A DNA stretch of 64,000 bases from Ophthalmolycus amberensis (GCA_024529925.1 JAFEUB010001120.1:2751001-2815000), one strand, 5' to 3'; shown: positions 36,155-49,100, numbered from the stretch's first letter. The notes: a model not told the origin generated them from the letters alone. Made by a program: numbers and translations.

Positions 36155-38900
36155 GTCGGAGCAGCTTGTTGAGATGTAATCTTAAAGCACAATGTGTTGG
36201 ACACAAAGTTACACAGAGACGTAATAGATCCAGTGGCCACAACGACTTTTAACATTTCTTCATAGTTTTCACTTTCACCATTAAATTCATGCTTTGAAAC
36301 ACATTTATAAAAAGAGTCACCAAAGTTCATTTTCAGTCGCACTTTCTATGGCGGCCACGTCTATAATGCAAAACAAACATACTTACGACGCGAGTGAGTG
36401 CTTATAACTATTATACTGTGCTATAAGCAGATTATAACACATGATATTACAATGCATTATAGATATAAACTACATAGAAAGTGCTGCCCAATCTCTTAAA
36501 CTGTTCTTTTTAATCTTACAACCATTGTGGTCATTTAGATAAGATGAAAACGCAACATGCACTCTGTCCTCTCCAGAAATATTGAGATCCTGAAGTCAGA
36601 TACTTTTATTGATTTAATAAATAACTCTGCATACTTCTCTGTGTGCTCTGCGTTGTTTTATGTGACGCGTTTATTGTGTTTGAACAGGCGGACGGGTCGC
36701 TGTTGTGTTAGAAAGCAGTGCTTTTCTGCAGTGCGAGCATTATCTTTCAGTTCAAAGTACACATTTTATGATCTTGAGACAGTAAATGTAGTTTAGCCGT
36801 ACAGTCTGAAACATATAAACTCCACAACTATAAAGGTAGTCAAGTTTTTCCACTGATGGCTAAGACCCTGTATTTCCAAATGTGTTCATATTTTGGTTCA
36901 ATATCAAGAAGCTTACAAATCCAATACCCTATAAAGAGACGTAACTTGATAGATATGTGTGATCTTCACATTATTAGAAATATATTTAATTCTCTTATAA
37001 TTAATAAATGCTTACAACTACATTTGAGTGCATTATAAACCATTTATTCAAGGTTTATGTACAGATGTGTTGCTATCAAGTTATTGTTACTCTGAGGAAT
37101 GCAAAGCAGAGAAATAGTAAAACAAACTGAGGCTGACAATATTAAAAGTATTGAAGAAATCTGGAAAGAACTCCTGAAGCATGTTTCAATAAAAGGTTAC
37201 ACCATTTCATCAGTAATCTTAATTCATTTCAAATATCAACAACGTGCGTTCTGCTGTAGATATCCAATTAAAGTGATCACGATGAGCCATTTCCAGATAT
37301 GTCATTTCAAACAGAATAAGAGACGCAAACACCTCTCAATTTACTTTTACAATATGCTTGTTTTATATTTTTACTTTCCAACCAAAAACACATATTTCTG
37401 CAACAAGTCACTTAAATCTGGCGTTTGCGTTCTTCCTCCCCGTCGTTTGTGCTTCGATGCCGAGAGAACCAACCACATCCTCCCGACTGGCATGCTCTCA
37501 TGCTGTGTGCAGGTAAATTGCCTTCACAGTATTTTTCTCATCTATTTTGCACCCATAAAAAAACCACACACACACACACATGCATGAAAAGATAAGACCC
37601 CACAGCTTCATAAATGTGTCACTCAACTGCAAACTGACTTCTCGACTGTTCCGAAGGTGAGAATTGCACACCTATTCCTGGAGAATTGCACACCTATTCC
37701 TGGAGATCAGTTTGAACAAAATACAAGAAAACGCCTCCTGAGAGGATTCACCAGGCAAACAAACACTTATCCCTGCTAGAAGTGTAAAACTGACACATTT
37801 GTTCAGAGCTATATTTCATATATTGTGTTGTTACCTGTTGGGCCAGATGTTCCTCTTCTCTACTGCTCTCTCTATGGAACAGAATGTACGTCTGTGTTTG
37901 CGCTCTCTTTTCTGCAGGTCACAAATGACACATGGAGGCTACTGTACAGAGGTGCCATCTAGTGCAACTGTTGATTTCTGCAGCTTGAGCGTTACATGAG
38001 AGAGGTTTAGCAGCATTCACTCCTCACATCTGATGCAACTGAATTGGGGATAAAAGCACATAAAACTTGACAAATATATCTGCTTTTAGCAGATCAAAAG
38101 GTGTCTTGTGTTGTGGGACACAATGTGACATAATAGCCAAGGCCAAAGAAACGTATTGTTTTAAAAAATATATATAAATTCAATATATTGTTTAGCTTGT
38201 CACAAAATGTATTTGTTTGTTTCAGAGAATTAAGCTCCATGCAGATTGCCAGGATGTAGGAGGAGGTGTTGTGAGGGATTAAAGGAGGTGGAGCAGGGAT
38301 TGACATCGACTAAAATTTCACATCCACATGTAATGAATCTCTGGAAGGGATCTACAGTGTAGTGGCAATACTGCATGGACCGCAAGGTCGGTTTGACCTG
38401 TTGGTGAATAATCCTGACAGAGTCATAAAGAGACAAACGTGTCAATAAGTCTCTACCCCAGTGACAAATAAACCCAGCGCCTGTCATCCTCCGATGCAAC
38501 AATGGCAGTGGCTCTGCTGGCCTAAACAGAATCACAAAGCTATTTATATTTAAAAAAAATAAAGAATAAAAAAAATAAAAAATAAAAATGTATTTTATAA
38601 TTTAATAATTTTTCTTAAATGCACTACATGTATTATAATTTATAAAAATATTTTTCCCATTATCTTATTTTCTCATTGCACAGCTGTCTTCCTCAGTTGC
38701 TCTCAGTTGCTCTCAGATCTCACCTCTATGTGTGTCTATGCCAGATGCCTGCAGACTCGGCTCTGCCGCCAGTGCAGATTAAAGTACATGGGGACGATAT
38801 TGTTGATTGTCATAGTGTTCAACCAATCAGATCTTTAGTTTGACATGTTGCGCGTATTCTTTGACGTGTCAGCGTCGGCTAGCGGCCTATAATGACGTCA
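36155..38900. other. AT-rich intergenic sequence upstream of slc10a1
   Basis: No convincing gene. A 162-codon open frame at 37099-37587 has no recognisable motif and an AT-driven composition. A 22-base unit is repeated twice at 37659-37702. Motifs like TAATGCATTATA recur near 36450 and 37030 and may belong to a MITE. Confidence 0.5.
37659..37702. repeat. Two exact tandem copies of a 22-base unit
   Basis: The unit GAGAATTGCACACCTATTCC plus TG occurs twice back to back without mismatch and is followed by the first four bases of a third copy. Confidence 0.9.
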
Positions 38901-39949
38901 GCATTACGTACCGCTCATGTCCAGGTGCACGCGCTGCAGAGTGTGCTGTGATTGGTCAGTGGGCGAGCACGTGACTAAAGTGAAACTTGTGCTTGCTAGC
39001 AGAACTGAGGTTGTTAGCAGTCAGAGTTCAAGTGGAAAGATATGGAAGAAATGATGGCATTTTTAGTTTTTTTTACTTAGCTTTGTTTTTTTAACATCAA
39101 ATGGCGGAAGGACGAGAAGCTGATTTGGTGGCGGAGTGACTGGGAACTCCTTTCTCAAGAAGGACATTAAGCTGCCTGAGCAAAGCCGCTACACGACACC
39201 AAAGTACGGCGGGACACTTGCAAGCTACGGTGCTCTTAAAACGTTTGGAAGGACCCGAGTGGATCTCCAGATCAACGAATAAGTTCGCAGGGAAACGGAG
39301 CTCCACATTGAAAAAGTTAAGAAGAATAGGGAAATACTGAAAAGGACCTCTTGCTGGAACTGAAACGCACGGATGTACTGCACAGCCGAGTTATTGACCT
39401 CTTTGTAAACAAAGAGGAGGATGGACTTTGTATTTAAATAGAACAGCATTTGGTAAGTGAAACGGCTTTTGTTTTCTTTATATCTGCAGTGTGTTCATTT
39501 TGCCTATCGTGTCGTTTATGGATATTAGATATGTATATTATATATTGTTCCCTGATGTAAATTTAATGTGAGCGTTGCTGGATTGTTTTGTCATGCTTTG
39601 TTGTGAATATGTGTGACGGTTCTTGTGAGTTAGCTCTTGTCATTGTGTTAATTACATTGATTTTGACCATATGCATTGTCCGTTAATTACGAAGCATCCC
39701 GTCCTGCGTGGGGTTAGGGTCCGGATAATTGAATCAGTTTGGGCTGTTTTCTTTTACAAACAAGAATGATGGTCTGGAGAAATGGGGATTGTGTGGCGAT
39801 TGCTTAGCCCTGTTTGAATCAGTAGGGAACAGCTAAACGCTGCGGGGAGAATGTAGCGTGAGTTTGTGCGTGTTGTTTTGCTTCCGGGGTCAGACGCTGA
39901 CCCGGAAACTAAACAGACAGAGACCGGTGTCCACCGAAAACGTTATATT

Positions 39950-40056
39950 TACCACAATTTAAGCTTCTGCATTTTCCAAATGCACCAGTATTATTGTTCG
40001 GTTTGTAAGCCTTGTACCGAACGGTTTAAAACGAATACGTGATGTTACACCCCTAG
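39950..40056. mobile_element. Possible hAT-type transposon terminus
   Basis: The segment ends GTTACACCCCTAG. Read inverted this begins TAGGGGTGTAAC, like the CAGGGGTGTAAC ends common in fish hAT elements. It is preceded by TTCGGTTTGTAAGCC and TACCGAACGGTTTAAAACG. The partner end was not found. Upstream sequence at 38900-39450 is compositionally different from its surroundings and may be internal hAT sequence. Confidence 0.35.
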
Positions 40057-40451
40057 AAACAAATAACCGTAGCTGTGGCGCCATCATGAGGTTATTAGGT
40101 AAGATAAGATAAGATAAGATAAGATAATCCTTTATTAGTCCCTCAGTGGGGAAATTACAGGATTACAGCAGCATTGCTCACAAGTAATAAAAATAAAGAT
40201 AAAAATCAAGTAATATAATAAACTAAACAGTAAACAGTAGAACAGTAATAAAATAAGACAGTAAGAAGAGTATTAGATATACTAAATATGCCAGTATATA
40301 CAGAATATACAGAATATACAGAATATACAGGCGGATCAGGTAAATACTTAAAACGTATTGGATATTGCACGGATTAGATGAGATATTGCACCAGGTGAAT
40401 GAATTAAAGTGTTCAGTGTGTGCAAAGTGTTCGTGTTCAAGTGTTCAAGTG

Positions 40452-41779
40452 TTAGTTGTCCACCGAGAGCAGTTTGTTGTGCAGCCTGTTGTGCAGCCTG
40501 ACAGCAGCGGGGAGAAAGGACTTGCGGTACCTCTCCCTCAGACACCGGGGGTGAATCAGCCGGTGACTGAAGGAGCTGTGCAGAGCTGCCAGAGTGTCCT
40601 GCATGGGGTGGGAGGCGTGGCTCATCAGGGATGAGAGCTTCGCTATCATCCTCCTGTCTCCCACCACCTCCACAGTATCCAGTGGACATCCCAGCACGCT
40701 GCTGGCCTTCCTCACCAGCTTGTCCAGTCTCCTCCTGTCAGCTGCCGCGATGCTGCTGTTCCAGAAGACCACTCCATAGAAGATGGCTGATGCCACCACG
40801 GAGTCGAAGAAGGTCTTCAGGAGTGCTCCCTGCACCCCAAAAGACCTCAGTCTCCTCAGCAGAAAGAGTCTGCTCTGTCCTTTTTTATAAAGAGCGTGAG
40901 CGTGGTCAGTCCAGTCCAGTTTATTGTTCAAGTGAACACCCAGGTACTTATACGACTTCACGACCTCAATGTCCAGTCCCTGGATGCTCACCGGTGTCGG
41001 AGGAGGGCGTTTACCCCGGCGGAAGTCCACCACCAGCTCCTTGGTCTTGCTGGAGTTGATGTGGAGGCGGTTCCGCTGGCACCATCCTAAAAAGTCTTGG
41101 TTTAGTTCCCTGTATTCTCTGTCATCATCGGCGGAGATGAGGCCGACAATTGCAGAGTCGTCAGAGAACTTTTGCAGGTGGCAGTTTGCAGAGTTATGTT
41201 TGAAGTCCGAGGTGTAAATGGAGAAGAGGAATGGAGCTAGAACGGTTCCCTGTGGGGCCCCTGTGCTGCAGGACACCCGATCTGACTCACACTCCCGTAT
41301 CCGCACATACTGTGGACGGTTGGTGAGGTAGTCCAGGATCCATGCAGTGAGGTGGTGGTCCACCCCGGTCTGCTCCAGCTTGTCCCTCAGAAGCAAAGGC
41401 TGGATGGTGTTGAAGGCACTGGAGAAGTCGTAGAACATGACTCTCACAGTGCTTCCAGCCTTTTCCAGGTGAGAGAGGCATCTCTGCAGCAGGAAGATGA
41501 CGGCGTCATCCACCCCGATGCCGGACTGGTAGGCGAACTGAAGTGGGTCCAGGGATGAACTCACCAGAGGGCGGAGATGGGCAAGGACCAGCCTCTCCAG
41601 GGTCTTCATCAGGTGGGATGTCAACGCCACCGGCCTGTAGCTGTTGAGGTCCTTGGGCCGCGGGTTCTTTTGTACCGGTACCACGCAGGATGTCTTCCAT
41701 AGCTGTGGTACTTTCCCCAGCCTCAAGCTCAAGTTGAATATGTGCTCCGCTATCCCGCAGAGCTGGTCTGCGCAGGATT
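40452..41779 (-). pseudogene. LINE reverse transcriptase domain (3' part of the broken ORF)
   Basis: Reading in the shifted frame, sense sequence resumes right after the break (SCADQLCG) and reaches a stop at 40452. RT landmarks: NSYRPVALTSHLMKTLERLVL, the catalytic FYDFSSAFN, GAPQGTVLAPFLF, and FSDD as the polymerase active-site motif. A C-terminal thumb and connector follow (YKYLGVHLNNKLDW). Apart from the frameshift I see no stop inside. Confidence 0.87.
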
Positions 41780-41781
41780 TT

Positions 41782-43464
41782 GAGGAGCCTTGAGCTGATG
41801 CCGTCTGGACCCGTGGCCTTCCTCGCCTTGATCCTCCTCAGTTCATTCCTCACTTGGTTGAGGGACACTCTGGGGGGTGGGGTGCTGTGTGTTGGAGTGG
41901 GGGTGGATTGCTGGTCGTAGGGTGCTGGGTGTGAGAGGTGTGGAGGGGAGCCGAGTGCTGTGGGAAGGGGGGAGGTGGAGGGGGGGGAATGATCCACAGT
42001 GGATGCAGATGATGGGGGTTGCAGCAGCAGGGAGGACTGGGTGGGGGGAGGGGTGGATGGCTGGTCAAATCTGTTAAAAAATAAGTTCAGCTCATTCACC
42101 CACTTTTGGTCCCCCTCAGGCTGTTGGTTGGGCCCCTTGAACCCAGAAATCGCCTTGAGGCCCTTCCAGACCCCGGCGGTGTTATTCTGCTGCAGCTGGT
42201 CCTCCATCTTCATCCTGTAGACATCTTTCCCCTCCCTGATCTTCGTCCGCAGCTCCCTCTGCACAGTCCTCAGCTCCTCTTTGTTGCCAGATCTAAAAAC
42301 CCTCTTCTTCTCCTTGAGGAGGGCCTTTATCTCCGGAGAGATCCAGGGTTTGCCATTTGAGAAACACCGTACAGTCCTGGTGGGTACGGTGTTCTCAACA
42401 CAGAAGTTAATATAGTCCGTGATGCAGTCGGTGAGACCGTCGATGTCTTCCCCATGGGCATCACTGAATACCTCCCACACAGTTGTCTCAAAACAGTCCT
42501 TCAGAGCCTCCTCGGCTCCATCGGTCCACCGTCTAACTGTGCGGGTCACAGCTGGCTGCTTCTGTGCAAGAGTTGTGTACACAGGCAGGAGGTGCACCAG
42601 GTTGTGGTCAGATCTGCCCAGGGGAGGGAGAGGTGATGATATGTATGCCTCCTTGGTGTTGGCATAAAGAAGGTCCAGTGTTTTATTGTCTCTGGTGTGG
42701 CATTTGACATACTGGGTGAATGTGGGCAGAGTGGAGGATGGAGGGGCATGGTTAAAGTCCCCAGAGAGAAGGAGGGCATTGGGGTGTTGTGTCAACAGCC
42801 TGCTTGTCGCCGAGTGGATGACGTCACAGGCCGCTTCCGCGTCAGCAGAGGGGGGGATATACGCAGCCACCACAATAACGTGCGAAAATTCCCTAGGCAG
42901 ATAGTGTGGCCTCATGCTAACCGCTAACAGTTCAATGTCCGCTGTGCAGGTCTGCTCCTTAACAGTGATGTGCCCAGAGTTACACCATCTATCATTAACA
43001 AACACTGCCAGGCCTCCTCCCTTCCTCTTACCGCTCTCCGTTGTCCTGTCCGCCCGTATGATGCGGAACCCGTCCAGAGTAGCGTGCGTGTCCGGAGTTA
43101 GCTCGGTTAGCCACGTCTCCGTAAACACCATGAGGCTAGACTCCCGGTATTCCCTCTGATGGCGAGTTAGCGCCGCTAGCTCGTCCATCTTGTTGGGCAG
43201 AGACCTCACGTTTCCCATGATGATGGAGGGGAGGACGGGTGTGTAGCGTCTTCTCCTGGCGCGACGTTCCGCGCCCGCACGGCATCCCCGTTTCTTCCTC
43301 CTCAGCTCGCGGGGAACAGCGGGTCTCTCGTCAGGTAGCACCGCCGTGTCCCGGAATGCTAACAGCTGGTCCCTAGCGTAAACAACTAACGTTAGTCCAT
43401 GGCTGCATGCTGGATCCCCAGACACGTGGTAAGACAGCAGTGAAGGGCCAGGTATAAAATGCAC
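41782..43464 (-). pseudogene. LINE endonuclease domain and linker (5' part of the broken ORF)
   Basis: From the Met at 43464 the frame carries an exonuclease-endonuclease-phosphatase domain: GNVRSL at residues 84-89, ETWL with the metal-binding Glu at 116-119, GDFNH at 235-239, and GRSDH at 283-287. A Pro-rich linker follows, then the start of the RT region (KATGPDGISSRLLK). After the insertion at about 41780 the frame continues out of register to 41506. Met83 is an alternative start closer to the domain. Confidence 0.85.
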
Positions 43465-45265
43465 GGCCCGCCACTGAACAATGGGATAAAGAATAGTCTG
43501 AGTAAACTGGTAAAACTGGTTCTAACACATAAACAGTAGTGTTCTTGAAGGCAGGAAAACTTCTTTCGAATCTAAAAACACCAAAACACATCCAATCCAA
43601 TTCAATTAATTAAGATCTCCCACATACAAAATGACATCTATGTCAAGTTCATCACCACATCCCAACAGCACGATTACACAAAAATCAAAATGAAAAGAGG
43701 TTTAACTTACACACAAGTAAGTATTTGAAATAATGTAGCAGAAGTCCTTTTCGCAACTCTCATTTTATTTCCTGAGAATGTACTGTTTTACTGTAAATAT
43801 ATAGATGAAGTATTGTAGTTTACACCTCATCAAAGCCTTCGGTCATACAATTACAAAACAGTGATGGTGATGGCACTTAAACGCATCGGTTTGTATTTCT
43901 ATGAAAGCGAAACGGATACTTTTATTAAACACTTGGAAGTTAAATTCTTGTGAATTTGTTTGCCTGGACTGCATGTGTTGTAATTGACAGAACTGCATTT
44001 TAAACTAGATTATATGCTCACCCAAGGTACTTTATGTGCAGAGAGAAAGTATTCTATACCCTTAATCTGATGGTGTATCTGCCAGTGCACCCCCTCGCCT
44101 CCCCTTCTCTCCCTTTCATGAGTCATGCCCTGACAACAATGGCAAGAACAAAAACAAATCTCGAATGGTGACTGCATACTGGGGCCCTTCCAGTGTAGTC
44201 TGAAATATGATGAAAGGGGACAAAAGGAGGGTATTTTAATGGTCATTGGGGGAGGGGAGGAAGGCTCTACCTGGGCGGATCAGCCTATAATTACAGCCCA
44301 GTGCTTAACATACCTGGATTTTTACTATTCCCCCCCCCCCTCCTGCCCCGGCCACAGCTAATCATTGGCTGAGCTGTCTGAAATGGCGTTAAAACACTTC
44401 ATAACTCAGCTCAGGCCTTGGGGGGAAATAGCGTTAAGGGTGCGGCAAGACAGCCAACATGAAAAATCTTGGTCTCTGTTTTGCTTTGCCTCATTACCAT
44501 GTTGTTTCTGTTACATTACCCATCCCGAGAGGTAATTCCAAATGCGATTTGTAGAGCACAAATACAGCTACATGCTTTCTGGCTGTCATCGTGTGGAGAT
44601 GGAGAGGCTTCACTGCAGCGGATGCATTATTAAAAGCCTGGCCTTATTGTGTTGCCGTCCTTTACATAGACTATACTGCTCCAGACCACGTTTCTGGGTG
44701 ACCCCGTTTGGCTCTGCTGCTGCAGGACATGCAGTCTATGAAATAGTAGATGGGGTGAAAAATTGGCAGGGGGGGGGCTAGATATAGAGGTAAGACAGAA
44801 AGGGGAGGGGGGCGATCCTAGAAGGTGGAAGAAGAGATAGGATCAAGGTCAGTGCAGGTCTAAAGCCCTGTGTCTGCATGGAGGGCAGGGTGTCGCCTGC
44901 AGCTGCTGTGGCCTCTTGACCTGCTGGGGGAACAGATGAGGCTGCTCCCAGCTTTTTTTTTTACTACACATTTACTGATCCACTGTTTCAGCGCAAAATA
45001 ATCCACAGTGTAAGCTCCTTATCAACAGCACAATTCTGTGAGAAGGAAAGCACCAGAGCAGATTATTCGCAATGTGTCCTGAGACCAGTCCCCGAACTAA
45101 ATAAGACACTTTTTTTCTCCACCATTTCATGGAAACATAATCATCTTAAACGCACGTGTTGTGTAAAAGTTCTGCATCACAAGCATCAAAATGTCAGTAT
45201 GTGATCATTTTCTCTATTAATTGTTTGGTCAATGAAACATCAGCAAAAATAAATATTAATAGTAA

Positions 45266-45269
<4 letters not shown>

Positions 45270-45307
<38 letters not shown>
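45270..45307. repeat. (AT)n microsatellite
   Basis: About 19 AT units. Confidence 0.95.
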
Positions 45308-45309
<2 letters not shown>

Positions 45310-45585
45310 AGAATCCCAGAGTGCTGGTTTTGTCCACCCCCCTAAAAAGTTACTTAAATAATTGATACATTTTCAAAATATTGGCAAATTGGTTTATCAA
45401 TTAATTGACTAACTGTTTTAGATCAACACATGTTATTGTAGCAGTACAGCTCTATGGATTTGGACTGTGGTTGAAAAAGAAAGAAAAATGAAAGAAATAT
45501 CAGTAAATAGACCTGAATTATAGGTGGTAAGAGAAAGAAAACACATGATTAGTGCATATTTGCAGGCTGTTGTATTTGGACATGA

Positions 45586-45613
45586 GTGTGTGTGTGTGTG
45601 TGTGTGTGTGTGT
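45586..45613. repeat. (GT)n microsatellite upstream of max
   Basis: About 14 GT units, 100 bases before the candidate promoter block of max. Confidence 0.95.
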
Positions 45614-45689
45614 TTCTTGAGTGCATTCTTAAAATCCACGTGTCTCAGCCATGGCCTTATTTAACTTCTCTGGCATACAAATATGACCA

Positions 45690-46149
45690 ACGACAATTCC
45701 CAGAAAGCCCCTGAAGGGAAAGACGCTGTGACGTTACATGCAAGCTAAATGACTCCTGGATATTGTAGTTTATGAATAAACATTGCTTTCTCTTTTGATA
45801 ATATTAAAGAACGTACTAGTGTTAAAACCCTTCATCGCTTAATTAATCTCTATTTCGAAATGAATCTACTGTAAAAATCACTAAGAAATGTCATATCTTT
45901 TAAATGATAGAGGGAAGAAACAACTCGATAAACTACATTTCCCACGCGCCCCCAGGATGTTGCGCATCCGCGCTGCGCAGTGGTACCTGAGTGTGTGGAG
46001 TGTAGTCACGTGGAGAGTCCACTTCGGTTCTGTCCAAACAGAACGTGAGCATTTAGCAGTCTGTCTGTTAGAGCGCCTGTCGGTGCTAAACTGATCCATG
46101 TTGTTTTTTTAGCCACGCGTCCCTTTAAACTAGCCCATTTTATCGAAGA
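45690..46149 (+). promoter_or_regulatory. max: max promoter region and 5'UTR
   Basis: The 460 bases ahead of the max ATG contain promoter-like marks. ACGACAATTCCCAGAAAGCC (45690-45709) and ACTACATTTCCCA (45932-45944) resemble the ZNF143/STAF element. Two TGCGCA palindromes (45961-45966 and 45974-45979) resemble NRF1 half sites. A perfect E-box CACGTG lies at 46007-46012. No TATA box is evident. The transcription start is probably between 46010 and 46110. Confidence 0.55.
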
Positions 46150-49100
46150 ATGAGTGACAACGATGATATCGAAGTCGATAGTGACGTGAGTATGGCCACT
46201 TTGAGCTTTTTACGGATGTTATGTAGCTAGCTGGCGATGTAGCTGAACTAGCTCCGCTAGCGTTAGCTCCCAGTAAGCCTGATAGCTCCTCTGTCTTCAT
46301 AAGTGTGTGTTTTTATCGGGCTTCTTGTTAACTGAAACGCAACACTAGCCTTTCTCGCCACAGAGCGTTATTATAAACCTGTTAAATTTAACTTTCTAGT
46401 GACTTCAGCGAGGCAGTAAGATTTGCTGGACAAATGTGGCTACAATTGTACTTTTTGTTCTGTTTCTTTGCAGGAAGACTCACCGAGATATCACTGTGTG
46501 GTGCGTAATGCTGGGGGATTCTTTTTTTCTTCCAATCTTGAGAAATGTTTAACTGTTGTTGTAAAGTTGATTTATCCATCACATTCTGCTTATTTTGTCC
46601 GGTATTTAATCGACCGATACGGTTATTCTGTGGCGGTTGATGTCGCTCAAACGTACTTATTTCTGCCTTGTGGCACAACTACATTTTTTAAATTAATATT
46701 CGTGCACGTAATCTTCTGTGGCATTGAACTACAGTGCATTTATATAATTACGTGTAGCGATTGTCCCTCGGTAGTGCATTGCAGGGTGTCCCCATCCTGC
46801 CTGTCCGCGGCCATAGGGAGACGGTGACACGACGTCTATATTTAGACCGAAGCTTTATCCCGCTACAAAGCCTTTATTGTAGCATGTTTATTATTTTCCT
46901 GCTATAATACAAATCTCTCTGAGCGGTGGCAGTCGGTTAGTCTCTCCGAGTCGTTTCCCCAGCGGTGCTTCACCTCACACCACGGGGGGGGGTTCCACTC
47001 GTGATCATTTTTTTTTTTTTTTTTTTTTTTGCAAATTACACATCTAGGTCATCTCCGTAAAGAGAGACCGTTTTTCATCCGTGCCGCATTCACGATGAGG
47101 GTGACTATGAACAGAGGGTGCTTGTTGCGTGTAGCCGCGCCTGCATCTCGGACGAGCCTCCGTGTCAGGAAGGAGGTGCTGCGGGATGTTTTCCTGTGTT
47201 GCAGCCAGTGATTAGAGCCATCTTCTCTCTACAGGCCCACTAAAGGGCTGGCAGCCTAAATGAATGACGTATAGCTGCATCGCACACTGGCGCGAGAGGA
47301 AAAAAACACCACCACCTCCTCCACCACCACCCTGCTGCACGACTCCACTGATGCACACAACACGACGACTTACCTCCAGTCACATTACCAGCATTAGAGT
47401 GCAGAAAGGCATTCAGGGATCAATAGGATTGCATTTTAGAATATACATAAGCGATATTAAGATAGAAATAGTTTTTTTTTTTCTGCTGGTGATCGTGGTT
47501 GCTTTTGCGTCATCACAGAGCCACTTGAGGAACGCTAAACCTGATTTCAGTTCACTTACCATCATTACAGAAGCTATAAAATATGTATCTCCTGATGGCT
47601 GTTTGTGTCACTCAGACTCAGACAGTTGCCTCCATCGCTGCATGTCTCCTGTAAGAGCTTTATAATCTGCAGGCATATAAATAGAGCTGAATTATTTGGG
47701 GAAATATTTAATAGCTTCAAACGCGGCCAGCTTAAACTTTCACTTGCTGCAGCTTGTTAAGACACCGTTAAATCGGCTTTGTGCGGTATAATTTAAATTT
47801 CAGCTCTTGTAATTTCAAAATGGCACTTTTTTTCAAATTTGATAATTTCGATAAAGATGCATCATTGAGGCAAGCATTGAAATAAAATCTGTGAGCACTA
47901 ACGGTGTGGCAGATATTGAAAATGTTGCCTACACGGTGGGTTTGTGAGATAAGATACCGACAGACTGCTTTATGTCCTGTAAAGCTAAAACATGAACAGG
48001 CAACCGTTTATATAATCGTTTAAATACAAAACCGTCTACAATTCACAGGTTCATTCTCAAATGTTGACATTGCTGCAAGTTTAATATCCTGAGGCTTCCT
48101 AACTGTTTGTTGAACAAAACAAGATTTAAATATGTCCCCGTGGATTCTCAGGGCATTTTACACTATTAGCCGACATTTTATAGACTAAAGTGTTAAAATA
48201 ATCTAATCAAAAATGAAACCAGCCGTTGTTGCAGCTCTATTTGGAGTCTAGCTTCACAGAACATGCTGTTGATTTTATGCTATCTTTTTACTTTTATTTT
48301 TACACCAGTGGTGTCAGTCGCCCCGCTGCAGCTTCTGCTTTATTGGCGTTTACCACGTTGTTTTTAGTGAAGGAAGGTTTTCCACGTTCTCCACCCGGCT
48401 TTCATGCGGACCGTGTGAGACGGACATCGGTATCCAGGAAGCTCCGCCACCCGGAGCAGTTATGTAAAGTGTCGTGGTCAGGTATGAATAGAACGGAGGG
48501 AGCCGCTCGACTGGCGTGTCCTCTCAGGCAGCCGGCTAAAGCTATCGGTTTTATGATGGCTGATAATGGGTGTTCTTAGGTAATTGGGCACCTGTTTTTT
48601 GGGCTGCCTGATGTGCTTAACAACTCCCGTAGTTTATACCAGGTAGCTAAGAAGGCACCGCAACATGTAGTACAATTACCCGGAGTTATGAAGGTAGTTT
48701 GATATCAGTAAACCTGTTTGTTCTTCATCCTAAAGTGAGATGCTCATAAACCTCTCATGCAATGAAACAGAAGCTACATCAGTCTGGAATATATATGTAC
48801 AGTTTGAAGTCGTTCAGAAGTGAAGTTAGGTGACATGCGTCGATAAACCGTTGCTTCTCAGCGTGTATTCTGATATATTTCTTTAATATAATGACGTTCC
48901 TCCTGTCTGGTTCGTACATTAGTCCATCAGAGAATGTAGCCTATGTATTGATATGTTGGTGTATAATTAAATATATCACGAAACATTTTATCCATTTTAC
49001 CCAATTTTTAAGTAGAGGTGATAATCCGCCCAGATCCGGATGCATCTAGTCTTGTAATCCATTCGGTCTTAGATGACGGCCTACATGACAGCCACACCTA

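Larger units (their letters stand above)
40100..43470 (-). mobile_element. Non-LTR retrotransposon (CR1/L2/Rex1-type LINE), nearly full length
   Basis: On the minus strand the element encodes an apurinic-type endonuclease and a reverse transcriptase, then an untranslated tail ending in GGATTA and a (TTATC)n microsatellite at 40100-40127. This end structure with AATTTCCCCACTGAGG just inside it is typical of fish CR1/L2/Rex1-type elements. The coding region is broken once by a one-base insertion in a T4 run at 41778-41781. Otherwise it is open for about 3 kb, so the insertion is young. The exact 5' end and target-site duplication were not determined. Confidence 0.88.
43471..45680. other. Intergenic region between LINE and max
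   Basis: No gene recognised. Positions about 44000-44710 are balanced in composition and contain no known repeat, so they are candidates for conserved regulatory sequence. An (AT)n array at 45270-45307 and a (GT)n array at 45586-45613 follow. Confidence 0.5.

Noticed and set aside
37099..37587. 162-codon open frame in AT-rich DNA
   Set aside because: No recognisable motif and a composition expected from AT-rich sequence; it also ends in a CA repeat. No splice partners or neighbouring coding evidence.
41850..42068. Pro/His-rich small open frame inside the LINE
   Set aside because: An alternative frame of the Pro-rich linker between the endonuclease and RT domains.
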